Shown piece by piece: positions 17,028-27,610 of a DNA stretch of 64,000 nucleotides. Position 1 is the stretch's first letter. Every line of letters begins with the position of its first letter. Below the pieces are notes generated by a model that saw only the letters and a program-made list of their open reading frames with translations, did no database searches and was not told where the DNA came from. The stretch is taken from assembly GCA_008107755.1 (NCBI GenBank), contig VIRH01000087.1:166280-230279 (forward strand), in the 5' to 3' direction. A program made the position numbers and the translations under genes. The stretch is from Rhodobacterales bacterium (GTDB taxonomy: Bacteria > Pseudomonadota > Alphaproteobacteria > Rhizobiales > Stappiaceae).

Positions 17028-19868
17028 ATGGAGTTTTTTCTTTTTCGCGTGCGCCCGGTTGTCCGGCGCAAAGATCGTCGCACGCCCCTTCTCGGATCTC
17101 TTGCCCTGGTTTTTCTGCTCCCGGCAGGAGCAATGGCTGCAACTCCAGTGGTCGGAACCGCGGGCACGGACGGCACATCTATCGGCCTGAACGACACGCC
17201 GCAGCAGATGAGCACCTCCATCGGCCTGAACGGCGCAACAACGGATTTGACGACACTTCCATCCATCGACAACGGTGATCAGTTCGCGGTGACCATCAAC
17301 GGAACGACGACCATTACGGTTACGGTCTACACCGGCGAAACACTTCAGGATCTGGCGGCGAAGATCGACGCGCTTGACGGCGTGCGGGCGACAGCCACCA
17401 CGACAGGTACCAACGACAAGATCACGATCACAACGGAAAACGTAAACACGGCCATATTGATCGCCGACGTCAACGGCATCCCGATACACCATTTGGGTTT
17501 TGCGGCATTGCCAGGCTCGATCGGCGTGGTTTCTACCGCTGGGGGCGACGGAACCAGTGGCGGCGATGCCCGGCAGACAGACGGTTCTTTCGATGGTATT
17601 AACTTCGGCGACAACACTTATACAGGCGGAAACGGCGGCGACGGCGGCACGACGGCCTATAACCTGACGGCGACCGACGGCGGCGACGCCGGAGACGGGG
17701 GCGACGGCTTCCAGATCAACGATCCTTTTAAGAAGATCGAACTGCGGAACACATCGACCGTGGTCGCCGGTGGAAACGGCGGTGAAGGGGGCGCGGGAAG
17801 CGGCGGCGGCAACGACGGCGCGGATGGAGACGGGGGCATCGGCATCCACCTTGTCGGCGCCGGTCTCGGCGCGGTGGAGATCGTGAACCATGGCACGATT
17901 TCCGGCGGTCTCAGCGGTGACGGCGTTACCCGCAATTATGCCATCTATCTCGAAAATTCCGGCAATACGTTGCGCATGTTCAGCGGAAGCGCACTAAACG
18001 GCAACGTGTACCTCGGCACGTCAGGCGGCGCACTGAGCCTTGAAGGAACCGGGTCGGAAGATGCCGGCTTTGCGGGCGTGGGAACGCTCAGCCTGACTTC
18101 CGGCTCGACCTGGACGCTGTCCGGCGCCATCGCACCCAACACGGGCGGCCTTTCCGTTGCTACCGCCGCGTCGAGCACCCTGACGCTCACGGGAACCGTA
18201 AGCGGCGACGATCTTTCTAAGTCTGGCAACGGCACCCTGGTCTTCGGGTCCACGGGCGCATTCTCCAATGCCATCACCGTTACCGCCGGAACCTTGAAGG
18301 TGAACGGAATCACAGGCGCGGTGACCCTCAATGGCGGAATGCTCGGCGGTTCGGGCACGGTCGGCACCTTGCGAGCCAATGCCGGCAGCACGATTGCTCC
18401 AGGCAATTCCATCGGCACCTTGAATGTCAGCGGTGACAGCACACTCGCCGCCGGATCCACCTACGCAGTTGAAGTCGATAGGAACGGCAATTCCGACCGG
18501 CTCGCCGCCACCGGCGAGGTGTCCATCGGGAGCGGTGTCACCCTCAGCATATCGGCGGAAAACGGCACGGACGATGGCAGCACCTATTTCGCATCCACCG
18601 CTTATACGATTATCACGGCAGGGACCGGCGTATCGGGACGCTTCAGTTCGGTAGACGAGAACTTCGCCTTTCTCGATTCGGACGTAGACTACGGCGACAA
18701 ATCGGTCACCCTGACCCTGACCCGAAACGCCTCGAGTTTTTCTTCCGCCGCGCAGACGCCCAACCAGCGCGCCACCGCCGATGGCCTGGCCAGCACCGGC
18801 TCCGGCAACGCCGCTTACGACGCGGTTGTCGTTCTGAGCGAAACCGGCGCGCGCGAGGCGTTCAACGATCTATCCGGCGAGATCTTCGCTTCGATCAATC
18901 CTGTTCTGCTGCAGAATGCCCGCTTCACCCGGATCACGGTCGGCAACCGTATCCGTGGGGCCTTCGACAGCGTTGCATCGGCCGACCAGGCACAGTTCGC
19001 CTTCCACGGCAGTGGCGAGGCTGCACCGCTCGCGGTAGCGGACGGATTGGCCGCATGGGCAACAGGCTATGGCGGCTGGGGCACGATCGACAGCGACGAA
19101 AATGCCGCCCGGACAAACTACACCACCGGCGGCACGATCGTGGGGGCCGACACGGATATGCCAGGCGGCTGGCGCGCCGGACTTTTCGCCGGCATCGGCA
19201 CAAGCCATTTCGATGTGCCGGATCGGTCATCGTCCGGCACTGCCACGAGCTACACATTCGGAGCCTATGCGGGAAACCGGTTCGGTGCCGTTGGAGCGCG
19301 TCTTGGAGCCGGCCTCGGCCTGCATGATGTCGGCACCTCTCGCCACATACGCGCCGGAAGCTTCAGTGCAAATCCGAAAGCGGACTATCTGGCAACAACC
19401 GGCCAGCTGTTCGGAGAACTGGGCTACGCCGTCGATGCAGGGGCTACGCGGATTGAACCCTTCCTGGGTGCCGCCCTGATCCATCAGAACACGCCGGGCT
19501 TCTCCGAAGACGGCGGCGCGGAGGCATTGACCTCCGGCTCCAGCACGCAAGTGTCCGGCACCGCCACACTCGGCGTTCGCGCGGAACGGCGGTTCGCGCT
19601 TCGCGACGATCGGGATATCCTGCTTGAGGGATCAGTCGGATGGGAACATGGCATCGGCGACCTGACCGGCACCGCCGCCTTGCGGCTTGACGGCGGCGAT
19701 ATCTTCGAGGTCACCGGCGCTCCGGTCGACCGGAATGTCTTTCAGATCGGCACCGGTCTTTCGCTGGCACTTGCGCGCGACGCCCGGCTCGGCCTGACCT
19801 ATGACGGCCAGTTCGCGACGAGCACTCAGACACACACGCTCAATGCCAGGCTATCCGCGCGTTTCTGA
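17028..19868 (+). CDS. Autotransporter (type Va secretion), Gly-rich passenger
   Basis: 946 residues from ATG 17028; an upstream in-frame ATG at 16902 would add 42 residues before the signal. The signal peptide (TPLLGSLALVFLLPAGAMA) is preceded by an RRKDRR basic stretch. The passenger is Thr/Gly/Asp rich, with GGDGG-type runs (about residues 160-290), then beta-strand repeats such as GNGTLVFGSTG and GMLGGSGTVGTL and the hallmark TIAPGNSIGTLNVSG. The last ~280 residues are the beta-barrel, ending in the terminal Phe (LSARF). Surface exposed; adhesion is a family inference. Paired with the AraC gene upstream. Confidence 0.9.
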   Translation: MEFFLFRVRPVVRRKDRRTPLLGSLALVFLLPAGAMAATPVVGTAGTDGTSIGLNDTPQQMSTSIGLNGATTDLTTLPSIDNGDQFAVTINGTTTITVTVYTGETLQDLAAKIDALDGVRATATTTGTNDKITITTENVNTAILIADVNGIPIHHLGFAALPGSIGVVSTAGGDGTSGGDARQTDGSFDGINFGDNTYTGGNGGDGGTTAYNLTATDGGDAGDGGDGFQINDPFKKIELRNTSTVVAGGNGGEGGAGSGGGNDGADGDGGIGIHLVGAGLGAVEIVNHGTISGGLSGDGVTRNYAIYLENSGNTLRMFSGSALNGNVYLGTSGGALSLEGTGSEDAGFAGVGTLSLTSGSTWTLSGAIAPNTGGLSVATAASSTLTLTGTVSGDDLSKSGNGTLVFGSTGAFSNAITVTAGTLKVNGITGAVTLNGGMLGGSGTVGTLRANAGSTIAPGNSIGTLNVSGDSTLAAGSTYAVEVDRNGNSDRLAATGEVSIGSGVTLSISAENGTDDGSTYFASTAYTIITAGTGVSGRFSSVDENFAFLDSDVDYGDKSVTLTLTRNASSFSSAAQTPNQRATADGLASTGSGNAAYDAVVVLSETGAREAFNDLSGEIFASINPVLLQNARFTRITVGNRIRGAFDSVASADQAQFAFHGSGEAAPLAVADGLAAWATGYGGWGTIDSDENAARTNYTTGGTIVGADTDMPGGWRAGLFAGIGTSHFDVPDRSSSGTATSYTFGAYAGNRFGAVGARLGAGLGLHDVGTSRHIRAGSFSANPKADYLATTGQLFGELGYAVDAGATRIEPFLGAALIHQNTPGFSEDGGAEALTSGSSTQVSGTATLGVRAERRFALRDDRDILLEGSVGWEHGIGDLTGTAALRLDGGDIFEVTGAPVDRNVFQIGTGLSLALARDARLGLTYDGQFATSTQTHTLNARLSARF

Positions 19869-19981
19869 CCATTTATGGCCGGACACGGAAGCCTGAAGGT
19901 CGGTCCGCCGGATGCTCATCCAGGGGCCTCAGATTTGAAGATGTCCGATCGCGGGACGAGAACCAGCCGACTGGTGGGGAC

Positions 19982-21862
19982 CTATTGCGCAGCAGCCTCG
20001 AGTTCGGTTTCGCCGCACGAAAGCGAAAATTCCCGTAAATGAAGCTCGGCTTCCCTTGGTATCAGGGGGGCTGACACCACACCGCCCTGGATTGCCCTGC
20101 AGCCCATCTCCTTGAGCATGCACAACTGGCCGGGCCCGTCGACACCGACTGCAGCCACATTCACGTTCAGGGAAACGGCCAACTGGATGACGGAGTTGAC
20201 CAACTGCCGCTTCACCGGTTCGCTTTCGATACCGTCGATCAGGCCAGGCGTGATCTTCAGAAGATCGAAGGGCAGGTGAATGAGCTGGCCGCCGCCGCCA
20301 TGGCCGCTTCCGAAGGAATCCAGCGCGATCTGGAAGCCTGCCTCACGCAATCGTTCGATCGCCGTGCGCAATGCGCCCGGTGTGTCGAAAAGGACGGCCT
20401 TCTCGTCCAATTCGATCACCAGTTCCTGTGGCGACAGACCTGCTTCGGCGCAGCGGTTGACGAGGCGTTCGGCAAGGTTCTTGTCCTTGAGGCTTGCTTC
20501 CGAGAGATTCACCGACATTCCGACAGGGTGACCGGACAATTCGCGAAGCTGCTGCATTTCCGCAAGACCGCGCTCGATCGCGAACCGTTCGATCTGAAAC
20601 ATCTGGTAAGCGACCTCCTTTGATGAAAGGTAGGACGCGGGATTGACCAGGCCTTCCGAGGGATGCAGCCAGTGGACCGTGACCTCGTAGCTGGTGATGC
20701 GGTCCTGTTGCAGGCAGTATTGCGGCTGCATCAGGATCGTCAGGTTGCCGGATAAGAGATCCTGGTCCAGACGCGCCATTGTCATGCGACGGTAACGGTT
20801 TTCCGCGCCGAGAGCATCAGTGTACCAGGCGATCATGTTGCGACCGGCTCTCTTGGCCGCGTAAAGGGCCAGGTCCGATCGGAGGATCAGCTCCGAAACG
20901 CCGGCTTCAGCCCGATCCGCAAGCGTGAGGCCAACACTGCCCGATACGCGCAAAAGCTGCAGGTCCACCTTGACCGGACGTGCCAGCCCTTTCAGGATCC
21001 CCTCGCCCAGGGCTTCGAGGTCCGGGCGCTCCACCGCTCCGTCGATCACGACGAGAAACTCGTCACCACCCATGCGGGCCACGAGCCCCTGCTCCCCGAC
21101 GACGGATTTCAGCACCTGCGCGGCCCGACGCAGCACGGTGTCGCCGGCGCCATGGCCGTGATTGTCGTTGATGTCCTTGAAATGATCGAGGTCGAAGTGA
21201 ATGAGCCCAATCCGCTCGCCTGGCTCTGCGGGTTTCGCGACAAGTTCCTGAAGCCGGGCGGTCGCGCAGGCACGGTTTGCGATGCCCGTCAGGTCATCGT
21301 GTTCGGCCTGATGCTTCAGTCTGTTGCGCGCTTCTTCAAGAGCGCGGACATGTTGAACATGCGCGCTGACATCCCGGCAGATCAGAATGATCTTGGTGTC
21401 TTCCGGCCTGGCGGCCTCGAAAGTCGCAAAAGTGAGCTGATTCCAGAAGAGTTCGCCGTTCTTTCTCCGGTTGAGTATCAGTTCCTCGGAACCGTCCCGG
21501 ATGACGTTCAGATCATATTGGAAGTTCTCGATCTCGGCCGCGGTCATCTGCCGATCGTCGGGCAGGATGTATTCCTGCGGCCGCCTGCCCCTGATTTCTT
21601 CTGCGCTGTAGCCGGTAATTCGGGAATAGGCGGGATTGGACCATTCGATACGTCCGTGGATGTCCTGCATCACCAGGCCTTCATGGACCTGGTCGACTAC
21701 CGTGTTCAGGATGGCGCTTCTGTCCAGCGCGATAGCCTGTGCCGGACCGACGGACCTTCGTGAGAACCTGCCCGCGAAAAAGCCGATCACGAGAAACGCG
21801 AACGCTATGCTCAGGCAGGCCAGCCAGGTTTGCATCGGCAAATCGCCAGGTAAGTCCGCCAT
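19982..21862 (-). CDS. PAS-GGDEF-EAL protein, probable diguanylate cyclase with degenerate EAL
   Basis: 626 residues. One N-terminal membrane helix (about 11-31), a PAS domain (about 45-170; GRIEWSNPAYSRITGYS), a GGDEF domain with intact GGDEF at 265-269, and an EAL domain from ~370. GGDEF proteins make c-di-GMP from GTP; the product-inhibition RxxD site five residues upstream is absent (VGEQ). The EAL motif reads EVT (393-395), DDFGTG reads DSFGSG (515-520), LKID reads LKIT and AEGVE reads AVGVD, so the phosphodiesterase is probably inactive and may act as a binding or regulatory module. Monocistronic. Confidence 0.88.
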   Translation of the reverse strand: MADLPGDLPMQTWLACLSIAFAFLVIGFFAGRFSRRSVGPAQAIALDRSAILNTVVDQVHEGLVMQDIHGRIEWSNPAYSRITGYSAEEIRGRRPQEYILPDDRQMTAAEIENFQYDLNVIRDGSEELILNRRKNGELFWNQLTFATFEAARPEDTKIILICRDVSAHVQHVRALEEARNRLKHQAEHDDLTGIANRACATARLQELVAKPAEPGERIGLIHFDLDHFKDINDNHGHGAGDTVLRRAAQVLKSVVGEQGLVARMGGDEFLVVIDGAVERPDLEALGEGILKGLARPVKVDLQLLRVSGSVGLTLADRAEAGVSELILRSDLALYAAKRAGRNMIAWYTDALGAENRYRRMTMARLDQDLLSGNLTILMQPQYCLQQDRITSYEVTVHWLHPSEGLVNPASYLSSKEVAYQMFQIERFAIERGLAEMQQLRELSGHPVGMSVNLSEASLKDKNLAERLVNRCAEAGLSPQELVIELDEKAVLFDTPGALRTAIERLREAGFQIALDSFGSGHGGGGQLIHLPFDLLKITPGLIDGIESEPVKRQLVNSVIQLAVSLNVNVAAVGVDGPGQLCMLKEMGCRAIQGGVVSAPLIPREAELHLREFSLSCGETELEAAAQ

Positions 21863-22009
21863 CTTTTATCTTCTTGTCTGGTTTCGTCCGCGCAATTCTT
21901 CATGTGAGGATGTCAGATCCTCTATGAACAGCAAATCCCCTGTTCCGGGTGTTGACACCAGTACGGATGTCGCCCCGGAATGCGATATTCCGACGCGCAG
22001 ACATCACCG

Positions 22010-23329
22010 TCAGGCGGCACGAACGCTCTGCAGAAACTGACCGACCTGAGACTGCAGCGTATTGGAAAGGTCTCCGAGTTGCGCCGATGCATGCTGCATC
22101 TCCTCGGTCGCCGAGCGGCTCGCGTCCATGGCGTCGCTCAGCGTCTGAACGTTGCTGGACACCTTGCCCGAGCTCGAGTGCGCGACGGCCGCGTTCGAGC
22201 TGATCTCGTGGGTTGCCGTCGACTGCTCTTCCACGGCATCGCGGATCTTGCCGGAAATCTCGCTGACCTGCCCGATCGTTTCGACAATCGACCTGATTGC
22301 GGTTTCCGAAAGTTCTGCGACCTCCTGCACGGAGGCAACCTGGGTCGAGATATCCTCCGTCGCCTTGGCAGTCTGCTCCGCCAGGGCCTTCACTTCGTTC
22401 GCGACCACCGCGAAGCCACGCCCGGCCTCGCCGGCCCGCGCCGCCTCGATCGTCGCATTGAGGGCAAGCAGGTTGGTCTGGCTGGCAATCTGGCTGATCA
22501 GTTCGACGATCTCACCGATCGCCCGTCCGGTTTCCGACAGCCGGCCGACGATCTCGTCGGTCTTGCGCGCTTCTTCCACCGCGACGCCGGCAATCGTCGT
22601 CGCCTGATCGACATCGCCGCGCACCCGGCTGAGGGAATCCGACAGACGTCCGGCGGAATCGGTGACGAATTCCACGGAGCTGTTGGCCTCCGCGCTCGCC
22701 TCGTGAACCTGTTCGACCGCCACGATCGATGAACCTACGGCCGTGTTGAGCTGGCTGGCATTGCTTTCCACGCTGCCGGCGGCCCGTGTCAGTGCGGAAA
22801 CGACACTGATGACTGTCTTCTCGAAATCATCGGCAACGTCGCCCATGAGGGCCTTGCGCTCTTCGGTCAGCTCTTCCTGATGTGCGAAATCCTTTTGCGC
22901 CTGCTCCTTCGCCCTTTCGGCGAGGTTGGCGCGGAAGGAGATCACGGACCGGGCGATGGAGCCGATCTCGTCGCTCCGCTCCGCTCCGTCGATCTCGATG
23001 TCCAGTTGGCCCTCGGACAACCGGTCGAGACCATCCTGAAGCCGCGCCATCGGCCGCGCGAGGCCCACCGCCAGATAGAGGGCGAACAGAAGGAAACCCA
23101 GACCGACCGGCGACACCACGAGGCCGATATAGATCATCTGATCGAGGATCATCGTGTCCAGCTTGCCGGAAACGTCACCGGTCAGAAACTGGCTGGCCCC
23201 ATCGGCCGTGCCGATCTGCTCCATGAAGGCCTGCCGGAACGTCCAGAAGGCAAAAGCGGTACCAGCCATCATGATGGCGGCCGCCGTGAAAACCATGGCA
23301 GTAAAACGGCCCTTGATAGAAAGCGTCAC
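22010..23329 (-). CDS. Methyl-accepting chemotaxis protein
   Basis: 439 residues, starting at GTG. Two membrane segments ([15 protein letters not shown] and [24 protein letters not shown]) enclose a periplasmic loop of only about 35 residues, too short for a normal ligand-binding domain, so it may sense through the membrane or a partner. A HAMP domain ([19 protein letters not shown]) leads into a coiled-coil signalling domain with the hairpin tip [41 protein letters not shown], complete for CheA/CheW contact. No chemotaxis operon is here; it is an orphan receptor. Confidence 0.93.
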   Translation of the reverse strand: MTLSIKGRFTAMVFTAAAIMMAGTAFAFWTFRQAFMEQIGTADGASQFLTGDVSGKLDTMILDQMIYIGLVVSPVGLGFLLFALYLAVGLARPMARLQDGLDRLSEGQLDIEIDGAERSDEIGSIARSVISFRANLAERAKEQAQKDFAHQEELTEERKALMGDVADDFEKTVISVVSALTRAAGSVESNASQLNTAVGSSIVAVEQVHEASAEANSSVEFVTDSAGRLSDSLSRVRGDVDQATTIAGVAVEEARKTDEIVGRLSETGRAIGEIVELISQIASQTNLLALNATIEAARAGEAGRGFAVVANEVKALAEQTAKATEDISTQVASVQEVAELSETAIRSIVETIGQVSEISGKIRDAVEEQSTATHEISSNAAVAHSSSGKVSSNVQTLSDAMDASRSATEEMQHASAQLGDLSNTLQSQVGQFLQSVRAA

Positions 23330-23557
23330 GACAAACCCCGAATTCTCTCCGGACCATCCTGCGCAACATTCTGGCGAGACGTTCCGGACTCAATACAATG
23401 ATCAACCAGGTGCATCTCAACCGGCGTGCGACTGAAATCCCGATGACCCTGCAGTGTCCTTGATCGGATTGACTGCGTTGACGGAGTTTACTCGACCGCC
23501 TGTAAATAATCGGTAACGGCTGCAACCAAATGCGGGCGCCCGGCGCGCCGGGGATAT

Positions 23558-23959
23558 TCAGGACACGAGGCGTGTGAGCGTCATGCCGACCGCGGCGGAA
23601 AATGCGGTCAGGACCGTGCCCCAAAGAACATCGACGACGACCACGGTCACGGGCCAGTTCTTCAAGGTGGCAAAGTTGGTCATGTCGTAGGTTGCATAGG
23701 TGAAGAAGCCGAAGAGCGCGCCGTAGACGATCGCCGTCCCGAGGCTCCCCGACTTCAGGGCCGGGACCACCGCAAACACCAGAATGCCGATGACATAGAC
23801 CGCGTAAAACCCTGCTGCTGCTCCCAGGTTCGGCTTGTCCATCATCAGATGACCGATCCTGTCGGCGTAGAACCCGCGCGAGACATGGGCGAGCCATATA
23901 TAATCCGCCCCCAAAAAGGCGGTGACCGTAATGACATAGGCGATGATGAGCTGGAACAT
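23558..23959 (-). CDS. DUF2177-family membrane protein
   Basis: 133 residues, four hydrophobic segments. Family features: GADYIWLAHVSRGFYADRIGHLM at the N-terminus and GALFGFFTYATYDMTNFATLKNWP in the middle, both conserved in DUF2177. GAGGAT precedes the ATG. The function of the family is not established. It lies between the chemoreceptor and the second ABC exporter with no close coupling. Confidence 0.85.
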   Translation of the reverse strand: MFQLIIAYVITVTAFLGADYIWLAHVSRGFYADRIGHLMMDKPNLGAAAGFYAVYVIGILVFAVVPALKSGSLGTAIVYGALFGFFTYATYDMTNFATLKNWPVTVVVVDVLWGTVLTAFSAAVGMTLTRLVS

Positions 23960-24033
23960 GCGATCCTCGGCGGGTTGATGCTCGGTCTACGCCCGGCAGG
24001 GAATGTTGGATCATCACAGGCGTTCAGCGCTGC

Positions 24034-25887
24034 TTAAGCCGGCTCCGGTTCCGCCTTGAGAAAGCCGCCCGACTGACGTTGCCAGAGCTGCGCATAGAGC
24101 CCGCCTGCGTCGCCAAGCAGTTCGTCGTGCGAGCCCTGTTGGACGATCCGCCCTCCGTCCATGACGATGAGACGGTCCATGGCCGCGATCGTCGACAACC
24201 GATGCGCGATGGCGATCACCGTCTTGCCGGCCATCAACTCCTGCAGATTGTCCTGAATCGCGGCTTCGACCTCCGAATCCAGAGCTGAAGTCGCTTCATC
24301 GAGAACCAGGATGGGCGCATCCTTGAGCAGAACCCTCGCGATCGCGATCCGCTGCCGCTGACCGCCCGAAAGCTTGACCCCGCGCTCGCCGACAAAGGCA
24401 TCGAAGCCGGAACGGCCCCTGCGATCTTCAAGCTCTTCGATGAACTCCAGTGCGTGCGCCTTGCGGGTCGCGCGCATCAGGTCCTGTTCGCCGGCGGAAA
24501 CACGGCCGTAAAGAATGTTCTCGCGGATGGACCGGTGCAGAAGGGATGTGTCCTGCGTGACCATGCCGATGGACCGGCGCAGGGACTCCTGAGTGACATC
24601 GCGGATATCCTGACCATCCACGAGAATGCGGCCCCCCTCAACATCGAAGAACCGCAACAGCAGCGAGGTCAGCGTGGTCTTGCCGGCGCCCGACGGGCCG
24701 ACGATGCCGACCCTCTCCCCGGCTCCGATCGCAAGATCGAGGTGGTCGATCACGCCGCCGGCCTTGCCGTAATGAAAGCGGACATTCTCGAATGTCACCG
24801 TGCCCTTGCGAACCGAAAGCTCGACCGCATCGCGCTTGTCGGCAAGGGCGATGGGCTTGACCACGGTTTCCATGCTGTCCTGCAGGGTGCCGAAATGCCG
24901 GAACAGACCGTTGAGCTGGTTGAACAGACGGTTGAGAAGAATGTTCAGCCTCAGGATCAGGCTCAGCGCGAAAGCGACATGTCCCGCGCTGATGGAACCG
25001 TCCTGCCAGGCCATGAGCGCGATCGCCGTGATCAGGATGATGATGGCGCCGTTGATGGTCCCCATGATGATCCGGATCGATGTCAGAAGCCGCGTGAACC
25101 TTGTCAGCTTGCCGATAAAGACCTCGAACGCGCCACGCGCGCCACGGCTTTCCTCCTCGGCGGACCCGAAGAGCTTGACCGACTGGATGTTGGTATAGGT
25201 ATCGACCAGGCGACCGGTGACCCCGGAATAGCTGTTCGCGACGTCCTTGGACGCCGACCGCACCCGCGGCACGAACGCCCAGGCCGTCACCGCAAAGGCG
25301 GCAAGCCAGAGACCGACGACCACCCCGAGCCGCCAGTCGAGATCCGCGACCAGAACCAGCGTCGTAAGCGCATAGACGACGATGAACCACGCCACCTGAA
25401 GCAGATTGACCATGAAATCGCCGGCCGAGGCGCCCGACTGCAGCACCTTTTGCGCCAGTCGCCCCGCCAGATCGTCCTGAAAGTAGGAAAGGCTCTGGCG
25501 CATGACGCGGGAATGGCTTTGCCAGCGCACCAGGTTGAAGAAGCCCGGCGTCACGGTCTGCTCTTCCAGCAGTGCGGTCAGGGTCGACACGCTCACGCGG
25601 ACAACGAGAACGACAAACGCCATGCCCAGAAGTGTCCACAGATGATCGGTGAAGAAAGTCGCCCGGTTCGCACCGTCGAGCAGGTCGACGATCCGGCCAA
25701 GGAAATTGAAGATCACCACCTCGAGCAATGCGGACACGCCTCCGAGCACAAGCATGGCCGCGAAAGGCCAGCGCACCTGGCTGACGAAATAGGCAAGCGC
25801 GGCGAAACCACCGCGGGGAATGTCCTTCTCCGGAGGAGCGCGGAACGGATCAATCCAGTTTTCGAACAGGCGGAAAAGGGCAGGCAA
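24034..25887 (-). CDS. ABC exporter, fused permease and ATPase (MsbA/multidrug type), paralogue 2, TTG start
   Basis: 617 residues from a TTG at 25887: AAGGAGG at 25893-25899 sits at ideal spacing, whereas the longer reading from 26004 has none and its first 39 residues do not resemble the family. Six membrane segments with LSYFQDDLAGRLAQKVLQ, then Walker A GPSGAGKTT, signature LSGGQRQRIAIARVLLKDAPILVLDEATSALD and AHRLS. The last residues (LWQRQSGGFL) match the paralogue at 12900-14738 (LWQHQSGGFL). Function as an exporter dimer is inferred; substrate unknown. Confidence 0.9.
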   Translation of the reverse strand: MPALFRLFENWIDPFRAPPEKDIPRGGFAALAYFVSQVRWPFAAMLVLGGVSALLEVVIFNFLGRIVDLLDGANRATFFTDHLWTLLGMAFVVLVVRVSVSTLTALLEEQTVTPGFFNLVRWQSHSRVMRQSLSYFQDDLAGRLAQKVLQSGASAGDFMVNLLQVAWFIVVYALTTLVLVADLDWRLGVVVGLWLAAFAVTAWAFVPRVRSASKDVANSYSGVTGRLVDTYTNIQSVKLFGSAEEESRGARGAFEVFIGKLTRFTRLLTSIRIIMGTINGAIIILITAIALMAWQDGSISAGHVAFALSLILRLNILLNRLFNQLNGLFRHFGTLQDSMETVVKPIALADKRDAVELSVRKGTVTFENVRFHYGKAGGVIDHLDLAIGAGERVGIVGPSGAGKTTLTSLLLRFFDVEGGRILVDGQDIRDVTQESLRRSIGMVTQDTSLLHRSIRENILYGRVSAGEQDLMRATRKAHALEFIEELEDRRGRSGFDAFVGERGVKLSGGQRQRIAIARVLLKDAPILVLDEATSALDSEVEAAIQDNLQELMAGKTVIAIAHRLSTIAAMDRLIVMDGGRIVQQGSHDELLGDAGGLYAQLWQRQSGGFLKAEPEPA

Positions 25888-26058
25888 GCGGTGCCTCCTT
25901 GGGGGGAGAATGTAGGTCGGCGATCCCCAGACTATCTGGTGCGACAAGGCGGGTCGACAAACCCCGACCCGGAAAGGGATGCCAGCAGCTGGCAGGCATG
26001 ACAAGTGCCGGCCGGACTGCTATGCACCGCTTCCAGCCAAAGGGAGCCAACACGAACG

Positions 26059-26541
26059 ATGCCGGATATCGCCCTCTACCAGCCGGATATTCCGCAGAAC
26101 ACCGGAACCATCTTGCGCCTTGCGGCCTGCACGGGAACCGGCGTCCACCTGATCGAGCCGGCCGGTTTCCCGATTTCCGACAGTGCGCTCAAGCGCGCGG
26201 GCATGGACTATCTGGAACGGGCGGCGATGACCCGGCATCTGGATTTCGGGCATTTCGACAAATGGCGGTCGGAAGCAGGAAGGCGGCTCGTTCTGCTGAC
26301 CACAAAGGCCGCCTCTCCCTATACGGACTTCGTCTTCTCGCCCGGGGATATCCTGATGATGGGCCGTGAAAGCTCGGGAGTGCCCGATGATGTTCATGCC
26401 TGCGTCGACGCCCGGCTGACGATCCCGATGGCTGAAGGGCTTCGGTCGCTGAATGTCGCCGTCTCCGCTGCCATGGTGCTGGGAGAAGCCTTGCGACAGA
26501 CAGGGACATTCCCTAAAAACCTTGCCACTGATAGCGTTTAA
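26059..26541 (+). CDS. trmL: tRNA (cytidine(34)-2'-O)-methyltransferase TrmL
   Basis: 160 residues, SPOUT fold. Methylates the ribose of the wobble nucleotide of tRNA-Leu species in known members. Motifs: [21 protein letters not shown] (TrmL/YibK N-terminus), [11 protein letters not shown] and [19 protein letters not shown] (SAM-binding trefoil knot). Start at 26059 is preceded by AGGGAG; hemF begins 43 bases after its stop. Divergent from the ABC exporter gene. Confidence 0.92.
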   Translation: MPDIALYQPDIPQNTGTILRLAACTGTGVHLIEPAGFPISDSALKRAGMDYLERAAMTRHLDFGHFDKWRSEAGRRLVLLTTKAASPYTDFVFSPGDILMMGRESSGVPDDVHACVDARLTIPMAEGLRSLNVAVSAAMVLGEALRQTGTFPKNLATDSV

Positions 26542-26584
26542 GATCCCGCGTCGGTCACACCGACACCAACCCGAGGCCGATCCC

Positions 26585-27511
26585 ATGACTGCAGCTTCCC
26601 CGGAAAATCGAGGTGGCCCCATTCCCGAGGCGATCGAGGACAAGAAGACGGAGGCCAGCACCTGGTTCCGCGAGTTGCGCGACCGTATCTGCAAGGCCTT
26701 CGAGGACCTTGAGGACGAGATCGGCACACGCGCCGGCCCGTTGTCGGACCAGCCCGCGGGTCGCTTCGAGCAGACACCCTGGGAGCGCACGGACAGCAGC
26801 GGCGCCAAGGGCGGCGGCGGCGTGATGTCGATGATGGACGGGCGCGTCTTCGAAAAGGTCGGCGTGCACATCTCCACCGTTCACGGGGAGTTCTCGCCCG
26901 AATTCCGCGGCCAGATTCCGGGTGCAAACGAAGACCCGCGCTTCTGGGCCTCCGGCATCAGCCTGATCGCGCATTTGCACAACCCGCATGTGCCTGCCGT
27001 CCACATGAACACCCGCATGGTCGTGACCACGAGGCAGTGGTTTGGCGGAGGCGCCGACCTGACGCCGGTTCTGGACGCAAGACGGACACAGGAAGACCCG
27101 GACACGCAGCTTTTTCACGACGCCATGCGCAAGGCATGCGATGCCCACGATGTCGCCGATTACGATGCCTACAAAGCCTGGTGCGACGACTATTTCTTCC
27201 TGAAGCACCGGAACGAATCCCGTGGCATCGGCGGTATCTTCTACGATTACCTGCACAGCGGAGACTGGGACGCGGATCTGGCTTTCACAAAAGACGTGGG
27301 GCTTCAGTTTCTCGAGGTCTATCCGGAACTCGTTCGGCGCAACTTCACCAAGAGCTGGACAGAGCAAGAGCGCGACGAACAGCTGATCCGTCGCGGCCGC
27401 TACGTGGAATACAATCTGCTCTATGACCGGGGTACGATCTTCGGCCTCAAGACCGGCGGCAACGTGGCTTCGATCCTCTCGTCCATGCCGCCCGTGGTGA
27501 AGTGGCCCTGA
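26585..27511 (+). CDS. hemF: Oxygen-dependent coproporphyrinogen III oxidase
   Basis: 308 residues. HemF decarboxylates coproporphyrinogen III to protoporphyrinogen IX with O2 in heme synthesis. Signature stretches: [26 protein letters not shown] and [34 protein letters not shown], all intact and in order. The start ATG at 26585 was chosen because the protein begins there in line with the family; the open frame upstream overlaps trmL. Likely co-transcribed with trmL. Confidence 0.96.
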   Translation: MTAASPENRGGPIPEAIEDKKTEASTWFRELRDRICKAFEDLEDEIGTRAGPLSDQPAGRFEQTPWERTDSSGAKGGGGVMSMMDGRVFEKVGVHISTVHGEFSPEFRGQIPGANEDPRFWASGISLIAHLHNPHVPAVHMNTRMVVTTRQWFGGGADLTPVLDARRTQEDPDTQLFHDAMRKACDAHDVADYDAYKAWCDDYFFLKHRNESRGIGGIFYDYLHSGDWDADLAFTKDVGLQFLEVYPELVRRNFTKSWTEQERDEQLIRRGRYVEYNLLYDRGTIFGLKTGGNVASILSSMPPVVKWP

Positions 27512-27610
27512 CGTTTCGAGTCATTCGGGGAAAGTCATCGTAAGGATCGCCAGCGTGCGGATTATTGCGGGGTGTATGGCCATCGCGGACATCGCCAGCC
27601 GCCTGGCGTG

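Noticed and set aside
24454..26001. 515-residue plus-strand open frame opposite the second ABC exporter
   Set aside because: Antisense shadow.
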